DNA of 64,000 bases from Amyelois transitella (lineage: Eukaryota > Arthropoda > Insecta > Lepidoptera > Pyralidae), in contig NC_083515.1 in the NCBI RefSeq assembly GCF_032362555.1, positions 7,413,001 to 7,477,000 of the forward strand. Direction: 5' to 3'. Within the stretch, counting starts at the first letter, position 1. Each line of letters starts with the position of its first letter. Positions 35,101 to 45,609 of this stretch are shown here, one piece after another. The notes under the pieces were generated by a model that saw nothing but the letters and a program-made list of their open reading frames with translations, was not told the DNA's origin and made no database searches. The position numbers and the translations under genes were made by a program.

Positions 35101-37632
35101 TTTCAAAAAAAAAAATTCAAAATTTTTTTATTCATTATTATAGGATATTATTATATCGCTTAATAATTGTCGTATGGTTTAACAACTTGGTTGACGTCAA
35201 ATAAATTACTTAAAAACTAAGTTTACTGCCGCTTCCAAGGCGTCAGTGCAGAAGAAGCGGTAACAAACTGCACTGCAGCATTTTCTTCACAACGTCAACT
35301 TCACAATATTAATTTATACTTAGAATAGAATGTGGACGGGAGAATACATTGTTCACGGGAGATTTATATATTTGTGAGATTTAATATTGAAAAAAGAAAA
35401 AAATATATATAATATATATTTTATGGATTGCCAATTTTAAAAAGATTTATGTACAGAGTGTACTGAAATTTTGATTTAAGTTCAAATTAAACTACAATTA
35501 ATTACGAGGTTCCTGTGCCAAGCTCGAGCCAGATGTTTTTATCATTAAGGTAATCATCAGTCCTATAATAAGCCTTCTCACAAAGTACTTTCTTTACATA
35601 CTCTTTGAATTTTCGGTTGGGCATATCAAGAACAGACTCCGGCAACCTATTATAAAATCGTATACAGTTCCCCTCCAGTTTATTCAGTGGCATCCTAAGT
35701 CCCAATATTTCTCAAACTGTAACCTTTTTATTTAGTTGCATCCTAAGTCCCAATATTTGTCAGCGTCTACAATTGATTTACACGTTTTACCAGGTGAACC
35801 CCGAAACAGGGCTAATAGACTATGACAAGTTAGCGGAGACCGCGAAGCTGTTCAAGCCTCGCATCATCATCGCCGGCATCAGCTGTTACTCGCGCTGTCT
35901 CGACTACAAGCGGTTCAGGCAGATCGCGGACGAGAACGGGGCCTATCTGATGGCTGATATGGCGCACGTCTCGGGACTGGTCGCCGCTGGTGAGTCATTT
36001 TTTTTTATATACGTAAATATCGGGTCGGCGGAAAGGGAAACTAGAAACAGACCTAAATACTGCGAGAAGTAAGTCGAAAATCGTCGCTTGTTTGTTGTTT
36101 TGATTTTATAAGATTTTGCACAGTACCTAACAGCCAATATTATCTACACAGGCTCGCAAAAGCAACAAATCTTCATAATAAAAAGCGCAACGGGAATGCG
36201 ATAGTTTTTCGCGCGATAAAAACGGTGTCGCGCGTTTCTTACTTCGGGGGTTGCTAAAGTTTCAGCGTTGCCTGAGAACAAATCAACATTTTTCTATCCC
36301 TGGCACTTTGAAATGACATCCTTGATAACTTGCAGGTATTATTCCAAGCCCGTTCGAGTACGCCGACATAGTATCGACAACTACCCACAAAACACTCCGT
36401 GGTCCCAGAGCAGGCGTCATATTCTACCGCAAGGGCGTTCGCTCTGTGAAAGCGAATGGCACCAAAGTAATGTATGATTTGGAGAGCAGAATCAACCAAG
36501 CGGTATTCCCTGGCCTGCAAGGAGGACCTCACAATCACGCCATAGCGGCCATAGCTACGGTCATGAAGCAAGCCATGACTCCCGAGTTTAAGGAATATCA
36601 AAAGCAGGTAAGATGTGTTCCTTTTTAATGCCCTAGGACATTTTATTAGGGTTCCGTAATCAGCAAATAACATTATAGTTTCACCCTATCCATTTTTCTA
36701 TCGCAAGCCAATCAAACAATAAAAAATTATCTTTCTAAATAAACATGCCTAATTTGGTACCTAACATGGATAAAATAAAATAATGCAAATTTTCACTCCG
36801 AATCATGTAATAAACAGTTCTGATTGTTGTACAAAAGAAATCATTATATTATTAAATTAATTTTCAGGTCGTAAAGAACGCCCAGCGGTTATGTGAGGGT
36901 TTAAAATCTCGCGGCTACAACATAGCCACAGGAGGGACGGACGTGCATATAGTCCTCGTCGATATGAGGAGTGTGGGACTTGTGGGGGCTCCGTCCGAAC
37001 GGATCCTGGAACTCTGTGGAGTTGCTTGTAATAAAAATACTGTTCCGGGAGACAAGAGTGCTATGAACCCTAGTGGCATTAGACTTGGTGAGACCTTCTT
37101 TTTTTTTTAAATTCAAACCAAAAAATTTTTTAAATTTATGATACATATTTATTAAGATGGTTCTTGAATATAATAGATGGGTGAAACTGTAAGTTGTAAA
37201 ATATAGAGTTAGGGCTCTAATTGATTTGTTCCAAGAACCAATTCATAAAATAATCAACTTGTTTTCCAAAAATCTGTAATGATGTTTTGGATGTCTTGGA
37301 CATCCCTAATACGAATTGTAATGTTCATAATCGACCCAATAAACTTCAAAACGCATGTATAATATTTATTATAATAATCACTTTCAATTCTAGGTACTCC
37401 CGCACTTACCACCAGAGGTATGAAGGAAGCTGACATCGACAGGGTAGTAGATTACATCGACAAAGCTGTTAAAATTGCTCAAGATATTATCAAAGTATCC
37501 GGACCGAAGATAGCTGACTTTAACAAAACGATCGAAGGGAGCGCCGACTTCAAGGCAAGAATCAACAAACTGCACAACGAAGTGGCGGAATTCAGCAAAT
37601 CATTCCCACTCCCCGGACTAGAAGATTATTAA
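32111..37632 (+). CDS. Shmt: Serine hydroxymethyltransferase (7 coding exons, 464 aa)
   Basis: SHMT converts serine and tetrahydrofolate to glycine and 5,10-methylene-tetrahydrofolate, feeding one-carbon units into thymidylate, purine and methyl metabolism; it is PLP-dependent. Coding exons: 32111-32301, 32862-32977, 33624-33784, 35794-35989, 36336-36607, 36868-37087, 37394-37632. All introns are GT-AG and the phases sum to 465 codons. Visible motifs: ASENFTS near residue 37, [39 protein letters not shown] and the PLP-lysine motif [12 protein letters not shown] (Lys about 240). The length equals that of cytosolic SHMT. The chosen start gives [20 protein letters not shown] with no mitochondrial presequence. 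The frame is open upstream to the acceptor at 32077, so a leader from a distant exon cannot be excluded. Intron 3 and the end of intron 2 contain retroelement insertions. A polyadenylation signal AATAAA is at 38052-38057. Confidence 0.97.
33443..33610 (+). repeat. 5'-truncated LINE 3' end (family B) against an SHMT splice acceptor
   Basis: It has the family B words AAGGACGTCCTGGTAAAGGG, CCGAAACCGCCGAGCTTGC, GAATGTGGATGAAGCGAAGG, CTACCCCTCCGGGAAAGAGG and a TATGTATGTATA tail. Read in frame, the family encodes a LINE-type C-terminus containing MNVDEAK and [11 protein letters not shown] followed by TGA. It is therefore the truncated 3' end of a LINE, not an independent SINE. Its tail ends about 13 bases before the AG of SHMT exon 3 (33622-33623). 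Confidence 0.85.
34152..34384 (+). repeat. Family A repeat in SHMT intron 3
   Basis: GTGCCTTGTGGTTTCCGGCA, CTTGGGATTCCTCTTTTTGG, CGATGGGCTAACAACC, TCACTATTTGAATCGC and GGTATAGACGTGACTATATA are in family order. It is nearly full length with moderate divergence. Confidence 0.85.
34650..34694. repeat. Hairpin with CGATA-rich loop
   Basis: The arms TATTTTTAAC and GTTAAAAATA form a perfect 10-bp stem around a loop that holds ATCGTTATCAATCG and TATCGATAG words. It lies in SHMT intron 3. Confidence 0.6.
35205..35760 (-). pseudogene. LINE C-terminal and 3' UTR remnant (Jockey-like) in SHMT intron 3
   Basis: The minus-strand frame 35502-35705 contains [38 protein letters not shown] and KNIW. I recognise this as the C-terminal tail following the reverse transcriptase in lepidopteran Jockey-like LINEs. 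The stretch GCCGCTTCCAAGGCGTCAGT near 35228 is the usual 3' UTR word of the same family. A 21-bp direct repeat (GCATCCTAAGTCCCAATATTT at 35690-35710 and 35738-35758) marks a local rearrangement at its 5' edge. No upstream RT domain is present. Confidence 0.65.
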
Positions 37633-37694
37633 GTTTACTATATTTTGATACTTTTTAAGATATTGTATAGCCATTTTATACTGTCATCTGTAAT

Positions 37695-37775
37695 TAAGCT
37701 GAACATACAGCTGAAGGTGGTCTTTTGGCTCAGTCTACCTCGTAAGAGATAAAGACGTTACTCTATATATATACA
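37695..37775 (+). repeat. Family A 3' fragment in the SHMT 3' UTR
   Basis: TAAGCTGAACATACAGCTG, GGCTCAGTCTACCTCG and TAAGAGATAAAGACGTTACT match the end of family A. It lies between the SHMT stop codon and its AATAAA, so it is probably part of the 3' UTR. Confidence 0.6.
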
Positions 37776-38051
37776 TTTTTTTTGTGTTTTTTATTCCATC
37801 TATCCACATACTTTTATGTCAAATGGATTTACGACGAATCTCGGTTTTACTTTGTATCCATGCATTTAACTTCCTATTGCATTTAATTCCATTTTGCTCA
37901 TTATTACTTATAATTAAGGTGCCTTATAGTTGTAAGTGAAACTGTGTTATTCCTATTATTTTGCTAGAAATATTTTTACGGCTGTGTATAAATCAAAAGA
38001 GTACCACTAAATTGTTATAACGTAAAGTGTATGTTGTTGATATATCTTAAA

Positions 38052-38057
38052 AATAAA
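38052..38057 (+). terminator. SHMT polyadenylation signal
   Basis: An AATAAA hexamer about 420 bases after the SHMT stop codon, followed by AT-rich sequence. Confidence 0.5.
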
Positions 38058-39438
38058 ATATAACTCAGATTTGTGGCTATAATTTTTACAATATTTCTTT
38101 TGTTAATCCTTTTCTCAAATTTACACACGAGAATATTTTATTGTAACGAAATATACCGAGCAGTAGTTTTTGCCCCCTATTTAGCGTACCAGCAGTAACT
38201 ATTATGGCTGAATTGAAAGTTAAAAATTTAAGAGCACGCGATTTGCCGAAATTTTTAAATAATAAACGTAGCATTTGTTTCTCCAGGATATTCCAAATGT
38301 CATCAAAACCGTGCAGTAGTTATAGACTTTTTGTTTTAAAATATCTGAAGGTAGAACTGTTCTCTGGCAAAGTCGAGTAAAAGAACGCTGCCACCGTAAT
38401 ATATTTTTCTCTAGCCTTGCCATTTTTGGAGACTACGTCAGAAAGGCCTAGGGGTACCAAATCTATTTGAGTTCTCCATACATATACATAATTGAAGAAA
38501 GAGCTTGTAAAAATGTAATGGTCTATAAACAAATTTTGAACGCTTTGCAAAAATTGTTTTGTAGTACCTAAATACATTGGATTGGATGTACCAATTAATG
38601 ACTAAAGAAACCCTTTTGACGAAACTGGGTTAAATATTTTTTTATTAGTTTTTGACTGCGCTCCCAAAGAAAAAGTACCTACATAACTTATGGTATTTGT
38701 CTGTCTCTGTGCCAGTTATCAAGTCCGTGGTTCCAGTGTGTTACAAATATCATACTAATGTTTTCTGTTTAAAATATTAGTATAGTCCCATGCCCACTGT
38801 TTCGTTCTAATTCAAAAGGGGAAAGTACTTTTATCTGCGACAAACCTCTAGGGTTTAAGAGGTTTTTCTCTCCAACAATAACATTGGCATTACACATTGA
38901 TTGACACTGCCACCAAGGAACCAAACAAATAATCTTTAAGTCATTTTTGTTTTGACGTTGACGTTTTATTTGTTTGAATCATTCATTCACTGCTGCGATT
39001 TGCAAAGAGATTTGCAATCATCTGTCGTTCATTTCATTCAATCATAAATTTATTTTCTTTCTTGCAAAACGAAATGTTTTGTATCGAAATTAAAACGTAA
39101 TTACCTAGCGATTGCATTGGTTTTGATAAAATAGCTATTGCTTGCAAGTAATTTATTTTTAATCAGAAACGAATCAAGTTGCAACTATGTGGAAAACTTA
39201 ACTGTGTCGACCTTGTGTATACCTACATGGTTTCTTGGACTGAAGGAAAAGTGGATTATTCTCTTCTTTACCGTTAAACTGAGTGTCAATAATTCCCTTA
39301 CTCTCTGCTGTTTCTCAAGTTTCTCTGCATTCAAAAGACTAGATGAATTTAAAGCATTAAATACAAAGTTTTATTTACTAGTATGTTTACATATGTGTGT
39401 GGTAAAGACCACCTGGAGATCAGGAGACAGAATTCACC

Positions 39439-42033
39439 ATGACTATGTACCCCACGTCCGGAGCGGTAGCAGCGTCTCAGGGAGCGATCAGCCAAGTCTC
39501 TCAAAATGGAAGCATTACTCTTCCCCGTTCACATCATCAAAGAACAGGCAAGTTTTTTTCAAATTTTGAAATGACCTAGTGTGCTATTGAAATGTCTTGA
39601 TCATTATTGAAATTGTAAATATAAAGAGCTTGAATGATAATTAAATTACCTGTTTACAAGCCATCTCACATGAACTTTAAATTCTTTCTTCTCACCAAGT
39701 TTGACTGCCAGGATGTAGGCTTCCTTCAGTTTCTTCCATATTTATTAATAAGAAGGAGGGTTGATATGTGTGTTGGAAAAGAGTGAGGGGTAAAAAAGGA
39801 AGAATATAATTTTTTCAGAGTATTTTTATATCTATATTTTATTAATTTCGCTGCATGCATTTCAATACTTTTGACTTGTAAACACTTTGGTTGGTATTAA
39901 GATTGAACCATCTGTGTTCAGTTTAAAAATAAATTTAATTTTTGTATTAACATTTTTTACTAAACACAAATCACCAAAAAACACTTGCACTAAATACTTC
40001 TAAAAGAGATTAGAAAGACCTTAGCTTAGTTACCCATGGAAAATAACTGAAATTACACATGATAATTGCAGGGAGACCACCGGCAGCACCAAAGTCATAT
40101 GACTATCTGCTGAAAGTCCTGTTAGTAGGGGACTCTGATGTTGGAAAGCAAGAGATCCTTCAAGATTTAGAGGATGGTTCAGCCGATTCTCCATTTTGCA
40201 GTGGCAGCGGTAAGACAAATTTTATTAAACTATTTGAATTTAGTTTTAGAGTGTCTGTAAATCTTATATTTTAAGTTTTAAGTTCTAGTTTAGTTTGGAG
40301 GTAAATTCTCTTGGTGTTTAGTCTTGTTTGTGACCTTTCCCTGGGAAGGGACCCAGGGATGTTACCACAATCCTAGAATGGTAAGGATTGATTATTGAAC
40401 ACCCAACTCCTGACTTAAATTTGCAACCTATTCAAGGTTGCAAATTTAAGTCAGGAGTTGGGTGTCCTAATCCAGCTTGAATTATGAGATTAAATATGCA
40501 TAGAGTGGCTTAAATGTGCAAAATTTGACATGTAGTTTTACCTCACTGTAAGATAATGATTAGAATTCAAAATGTCATATGTCTCTGTCAGACTCAAGAA
40601 ATTTATTTGTTGATCACCATAGAAGTTGAACCTGTACTGTATGCCTGGGAACAGGCACGTTTTTGACTTGATTACATCAACGTCACAACAACACACGGTA
40701 GTTTTGGTACTAAGTTATCAGCAACAAAATCTTTAAAATCTTATATGTAATTTCATTCAGCATACAAAACAACAACTATCCTTCTTGATGGGAAACGAGT
40801 GAAACTCCAACTGTGGGACACATCGGGACAAGGGAGGTTCTGCACGATCATCCGCTCGTACTCGCGGGGCGCGCAGGGTATACTGCTGGTTTACGATATC
40901 ACAAACAAATGGTCCTTCGACAGTATTGACAGGTGGCTAGAGGAGGTTGAAAAGGTAATTCGTTCATATAATTTATTTGTAAAAATAGAGATTTTAATTT
41001 ATTGTGGTTTTAGCAAGTTGTTTATTATTCTGATAGTAGTGGTGATTTTATAAAATGCAAGAATTCATAATGAGGTAGGAAAATTTATTATTTTTTTTAC
41101 TAACCTTGACATCCATCACCATGGAAGTTATGATGGCAGCTACCCAGACTGAGAATTTATGTAACATTATTTTTAAACTTACACTAGAATTATGTCTCAA
41201 TATCAATAATATATAAAGGGGTATCATACCAAGGCCAAGGAATCAAGTTCTCAAAAATAACAGTATTTCAACAACCTTGACAACTGCAACAAAAATATAT
41301 TTTTAATTATAATTTGCTATTTCCAGCATGCTCCAGGAGTACCCAAAGTACTGGTTGGGAACCGACTACATTTAGCTTTTAAGAGGCAAGTGCAAGAGCG
41401 CGACGCGGAATTATACGCGGCTAAGAATCACATGGCGTTCTTTGAAGTGAGCCCGCTGTGCGACTTCAATATCAGGGAGAGTTTCTGCGAGCTGTCCAGA
41501 ATGGCGCTACATCGGAATGGGATGGAGAGGTTATGGAGAAGCAATAAAGGTTGGTTTTGATGATATTTTTGTGTTAGCAGGATTGGAAAAGATTGAAGGA
41601 GACCTATGCTTACAAGCAAATTTATTTATAAGAAAATAAATGAAATAATGTTATATTTACATGTAAAGCAGAATAAAGTTTATTTAACCCATTCTATTCT
41701 GCTTTAATATGGTATGGACTAGCTGAATAGTATCTTCAAGATTTCTCGTGGCGATCGGCTCAGTCTGCACTGTAACTAACAAAGAGTGTGTGTGTAATAT
41801 TCTTCTTTTCTCGTTGAACAGTATTAAGCCTCCAAGAGCTGTGCTGTCGCGCGATAGTGGCTCAAACCTCAGTGTACGGACTAGAGCGGTTGCCGCTGCC
41901 TACCACGCTGAAGTCCCACCTCAAATCCTACGCCATCTCGGCCGCGCCCAGCCGCCACAGAGCGCGGGCCACCAAGCATCCCCACCACGCGCGCCTCAAC
42001 TGCACCGGGAGAAACTCCTGCACGATAGTCTGA
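39439..42033 (+). CDS. Rab40: Rab40-type small GTPase with SOCS box (5 exons, 291 aa)
   Basis: Rab40 proteins are atypical Rab GTPases whose SOCS box recruits elongin B/C and Cullin 5, so they act as membrane-tethered E3-ligase receptors. Exons: 39439-39547, 40072-40209, 40761-40954, 41327-41549, 41822-42033; phases sum to 292 codons. Intron 1 has a GC donor (CAG|GCAAGT), needed to keep the frame. The P-loop is GDSDVGKQE (residues 56-64, with Gln in place of the usual Ser/Thr, as in Rab40 where this position is also unusual). Switch II contains WDTSGQGRF (101-109), G4 is [12 protein letters not shown] and G5 is FEVSPL. The SOCS box starts [13 protein letters not shown] at about 222. The C-terminus NSCTIV fits a CaaX prenylation box. 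The N-terminal extension of about 40 Ser/Gln-rich residues is longer than in human RAB40 and less certain. AATAAA occurs near 42654. Confidence 0.95.
40399..40465. repeat. Perfect 31-bp hairpin in Rab40 intron 2
   Basis: The left arm (40399-40429, starting ACACCCAACTCCTGAC) is followed by a 5-base loop ATTCA and an exact reverse-complement right arm (40435-40465). There is no mismatch in 31 bp. It is intronic and does not match the MULE, mariner or LINE ends in the window. Confidence 0.9.
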
Positions 42034-43433
42034 ACTCTATGGTTCATACTCGGGATTGTCGATGGTTAGATAGTGATGTGCATTCCATACAGACGGATAG
42101 ACAGTGCCTATATTTAATTTTTAAAACGTCTTCGAAATTATATACAATAAGAGGCAGAAATATTTGGTGATCAACCACAAATTTGCTACCTAAATAGTAC
42201 TGTGTGAAAAATAACTATCAATATCATGATTGCATATAAACCTAAAAGTCGGCTAGGGCTTTTAGCTTGAGCATGGCTGCATGTAAAACAAAGAAAGCAT
42301 GGTCGACCGCTTGTTCCTTAGCAGTTGCCTTAGTCAGTTAAAAGAAAAAGTACCGCCAAATACACTGGACAGATTTTTTCTTAAATTTGTCATTAATATC
42401 GAATTTTTTATATGAACATGGGAATGTAGCTGGGCGCTGTAAAGTATTTTGTTACTGTGACTTTAAATATTAGATTTAAAGATTGTCGGATAAATTAAAA
42501 TCCCAGTATGGATGCATAGAGTTCAGGTATTATTTAGAGTAGTATATCCTAAAAGTATTTTTTATACTTTCTCACTTATTTCGTGTTATAAGTATACTAT
42601 GCAACACTAATCTGACTGCCAATTGTAAGTACCTATATCTATTTATAAAACTAAAATAAATGATCATTACCTACTATGCAATTTCACGTTAGTACTGTGT
42701 CAAAAATTGTCCAACTTTAATTGAAAACAAGACACGCTATCTTCTTTGACCATTGAATACTCACTGCTGAAAACGCGCCCAGTGTGTGTAGGGAAAAAAG
42801 GGACACTAAAAATATTTGTACTCAACTCAATGCAACTAAATCAGTTTCATTTTTTTTTTAAATTTGTTATGTAGAGCTTGAATTTATTGGTCTACTGTAC
42901 TAGACAAAATCGTTTTCTTTATGTCTGTTGTCTGTCTGTATGCGACGGATTTTAATACAGTTTTCGTTTTTCGTAAAATCAATTTTTCATTGAAAAATAT
43001 TCAGTACAGATTATAACCTAATAATATGCGGTTAAATCCAAAACTATGTGAAAAAACAAAAGTTTGCTATGAATTTGTAAATAAAGAAATACTATCTATA
43101 GACCCGCTAGGCGCGTTTTCGCAATCTGGTGTTGACATGCAGGCTGTAACTGACAACGGATTTGTGACTAGAAATAAGTTTTGTTACTTAACAGATATAA
43201 TAATGTGAATATAAGTGTTATTTAATTATAAATGATATGTGAATATTTTGTTGTAAGGCAACTAGCTCCTCGTTTGTCCACATTAATGATACAAACTACT
43301 TTAACTTACTAATACGTTTCTAGTAATGTAAGGAGGGCTAGTGTTGTTAACTGGTGATATGGAAGTGAAATAAAATGAAAATTCTTTTCATCAAAATGTG
43401 TAAAAGGTCGATTGCTACTCTTGTCTCAGGGAC
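42034..43433. other. Rab40 3' UTR and intergenic DNA
   Basis: The first 600 bases are probably 3' UTR, up to AATAAA near 42654. Beyond this nothing coding is recognised. The open frame at 43026-43208 is short and featureless. Confidence 0.4.
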
Positions 43434-43441
43434 GTCATTCG
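43434..43441. repeat. Target-site duplication of the MULE, left copy
   Basis: GTCATTCG immediately precedes the left terminal inverted repeat and is repeated at 45602-45609. A ninth base (C) could be counted if one terminal base is assigned to the target. Confidence 0.85.
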
Positions 43442-43561
43442 CCTTTCGGCCGTCATGGCAACCAAACTTCGCAACCAGTTGAGAAAAAGACATTTTCATT
43501 CTTTGTCGGCAACCAGTTATGAATAAAGATTTTTTTTTCTTTATAAGCAACTAGTTGCCAA
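43442..43561 (+). repeat. MULE left terminal inverted repeat
   Basis: It is 120 bp, matching the inverse of 45482-45601 at about 93% without gaps. The palindrome GCAACTAGTTGC at 43547-43558 lies exactly 105 bases from the end, as at the other side. Confidence 0.9.
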
Positions 43562-43678
43562 CAAGGAATTTCTCAAAAACACTAGTTGCAGTATAAGAAT
43601 TTAATTTCTTCTTACGCAACAATGTAGTAATGTCCTCATCGAATACAAACACTGATCAATAAGTACATAGATTTCGTA

Positions 43679-43735
43679 CTAGCTGTAGCCCGTGACTTCG
43701 TGAACGCTCAAACCACTACCTACACCACGGAGGCG
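43679..43735 (+). repeat. RTE-like 5' fragment inside the MULE
   Basis: ACTAGCTGTAGCCCGTGAC then TTCGTGAACGCTCAAACC is the beginning word of RTE-derived copies. It lies between the left TIR and the transposase stop codon, so it may be a nested insertion or a chance resemblance. Confidence 0.4.
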
Positions 43736-43813
43736 GTTATTGTCCCTGTTATATTAAAACAAATATATTTTAATAGTGTTCATTTATTTATATTAACTGA
43801 GTGACTTAAACCG

Positions 43814-45208
43814 CTAAAACGAAATTGCAAAAGGGCTAATAATCTCCAAACAGTGACCAACAGATATCTTTTTTTCTACTAATTCACTCAACGCCTGGTC
43901 AATCTCCTCGTCAATTGCCTTATACTCTTTATTCTTTTTACTTTTAATATTTAAATCATAAGATTTATATTCTGTTGACAGAATATCCAATAATTGTGGC
44001 AACGTTGGATATTTTCTTCCAATATATCTATTAATTTTCGCATGCCATCCTTCAAGGCTATTATTAGTTCTTATATTTTCGTTACCACAAGAGCAAGACA
44101 TCATCATTTCATTTTTCTTTATCCATTGTTTATTAAAGTATTTATTAAATTTTTGCAACCCGTCAGATGGATTTCTAGGGTTTTTGCTCATAACATATTC
44201 ATATCCTTTTTCTATGTATTGAACAGGAAGACGAGCTAAACCAACGCACCGTGCAACATGCCTCTTTTCGGTTCTTAATTTGACATTTAAAGCTTTTGCT
44301 TTTTTCCATAAGCAACGATTAAAATGAAAGTAGCAGCCTTTGAATATAATTTTTGGAAATACTTTTTTAATTGCATTTATTGCTGCCACTTCGAAATCAA
44401 GGGTTATTTTTTGGGGGTTCCAACCGATGCTTGTCTTGATTAGGCTGAACAAAACTTTGTATGTTTCTGTTTTTTTATCCGGCAGCAGAGCAAAAATTAA
44501 AGGAGCTACTGAATTGTTATTCTTATTGTATCCATGTATTGAATATAGTTGATAAAATCCTTTCGGACAACACTTAAAAGTGCCGTCAGCGTAAAAATGA
44601 TGATACTTATTCATCTCCTTTCTGTTTTCATTAGAACAGAACACGATGATTCGTTTATCGTCATCCACGTAGTCAGCAACACAAAAATTTTTATATTTAG
44701 TGGGTACAATAAAATCATGACAATTATTAAAACGTGACTTTGCAACGCCCAAAACTTTGTTTCTTTCATTATATAATCCCGTCTTTATGTTATTAAACTG
44801 TGGTATTTTATTTATAAATTGAAAACCGTCGTTTTTGAGTCCTTTGACAACATCCTCATACTGTTTTTGAATCGATATAAAATTACAACTGCTCCTTTGC
44901 TTCAAGTCGTCCATCTTTTTCAAAATTAAATTTTTTCCAATATCAGCTTCACAGTCTGCGTCATGTTCCTTTGTTATTTTAATTATTTCATTTCGTGCAT
45001 TTATGGTTAAATTACCTCTGCATCCATTTTTAACATAGCATTTATAAAATGAGTCTCCATTTTTATATATTTTTTTACGATGATAACGGCGTCCTTCATG
45101 TAATATTGATACACCTCCTCTTCTTGTAGTTATATATTCTACTGTAGAGGAATTTGGATATATGTTTGAAGTAGACATCACAATGAAATAAAATTCGTTT
45201 TTTTTCAA
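43814..45208 (-). CDS. MULE transposase with FLYWCH-type zinc finger, intact (464 aa)
   Basis: A DDE transposase that would cut and paste the surrounding element. The N-terminal FLYWCH-like zinc finger spans residues about 22-88, with the metal-binding pattern FYKCYVKNGC and KEHDADC. The MULE catalytic domain follows: HHFYADGTFKCCPKGF (Asp 208), PQKITLDFEVAAINAI (Asp 271), the CxxH motif GCYFHFNRC (292-295) and the likely catalytic Glu 386 in NNSLEGWHAK. No stop or frameshift interrupts it, and the length is usual for insect MULEs of this kind. Met 1 gives a short leader (MKKNEFYFIV); Met 11 (MSTSNIYPN) is an alternative start. Its 3' end lies 250 bases from the left TIR. It may be an active transposase or a recently dead copy; expression is unknown. 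Confidence 0.92.
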   Translation of the reverse strand: MKKNEFYFIVMSTSNIYPNSSTVEYITTRRGGVSILHEGRRYHRKKIYKNGDSFYKCYVKNGCRGNLTINARNEIIKITKEHDADCEADIGKNLILKKMDDLKQRSSCNFISIQKQYEDVVKGLKNDGFQFINKIPQFNNIKTGLYNERNKVLGVAKSRFNNCHDFIVPTKYKNFCVADYVDDDKRIIVFCSNENRKEMNKYHHFYADGTFKCCPKGFYQLYSIHGYNKNNNSVAPLIFALLPDKKTETYKVLFSLIKTSIGWNPQKITLDFEVAAINAIKKVFPKIIFKGCYFHFNRCLWKKAKALNVKLRTEKRHVARCVGLARLPVQYIEKGYEYVMSKNPRNPSDGLQKFNKYFNKQWIKKNEMMMSCSCGNENIRTNNSLEGWHAKINRYIGRKYPTLPQLLDILSTEYKSYDLNIKSKKNKEYKAIDEEIDQALSELVEKKISVGHCLEIISPFAISF

Positions 45209-45481
45209 GCGAGGCTAGTTCGCGACAAAATATGTGTACTGACTTGACAGGGAAAATTAATGACATATTATTTAATTGACATATATCAATTAAAAGGAAA
45301 AATAATCCTGGCCAGTAATTCTAGAAATAGGATTTAATATAAGTACGGATTGACCGCAAAGATTGTCAACCCATTACTTCCCATTATTTTTGACGCAACT
45401 TGTTGTCAAGAAAGAATTTTAAATCATTTTTCACAACTGGTTGAGAAACTCAGTTGCCATGGTCGATAAAAATTTTCTTGG

Positions 45482-45601
45482 TTGGCAACTAGTTGCTTAC
45501 AAAGAAAAAAAAATCCTTATTCGTAACTAGTTGCCGATAAGGAATTGAAATGTCTTTTTCTCAACCGGTTGCGAAGTTTGGTTGCCATGACGGCCGAAAG
45601 G
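45482..45601 (-). repeat. MULE right terminal inverted repeat
   Basis: Inverse of the left TIR. Further inward (45410-45480) two more degenerate copies of the CAAC(C/A)AGTTG word occur, so the subterminal repeat array is longer on the 5' side of the transposase. Confidence 0.9.
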
Positions 45602-45609
45602 GTCATTCG
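45602..45609. repeat. Target-site duplication of the MULE, right copy
   Basis: GTCATTCG, an exact copy of 43434-43441, directly after the terminal AAAGG of the right TIR. Confidence 0.85.

Larger units (their letters stand above)
43442..45601 (-). mobile_element. Complete Mutator-like (MULE) DNA transposon
   Basis: The element is 2160 bp with terminal inverted repeats of at least 120 bp (43442-43561 and 45482-45601). Both start CCTTTCGGCCGTCATGGCAA, differ at about 9 of 121 positions and show no indels. It is flanked by the duplicated target GTCATTCG. A single long minus-strand ORF fills the interior. Both ends contain several copies of a palindromic word GCAAC(T/C)(A/G)GTTG. TSD length, long TIRs and transposase all agree with the Mutator superfamily. 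The intact ORF and similar TIRs suggest a fairly recent insertion. Confidence 0.93.

Noticed and set aside
36254-36673. 139-codon minus-strand open frame across SHMT exon 5
   Set aside because: It is the antisense of a conserved coding exon; no domain and no splice signals of its own.
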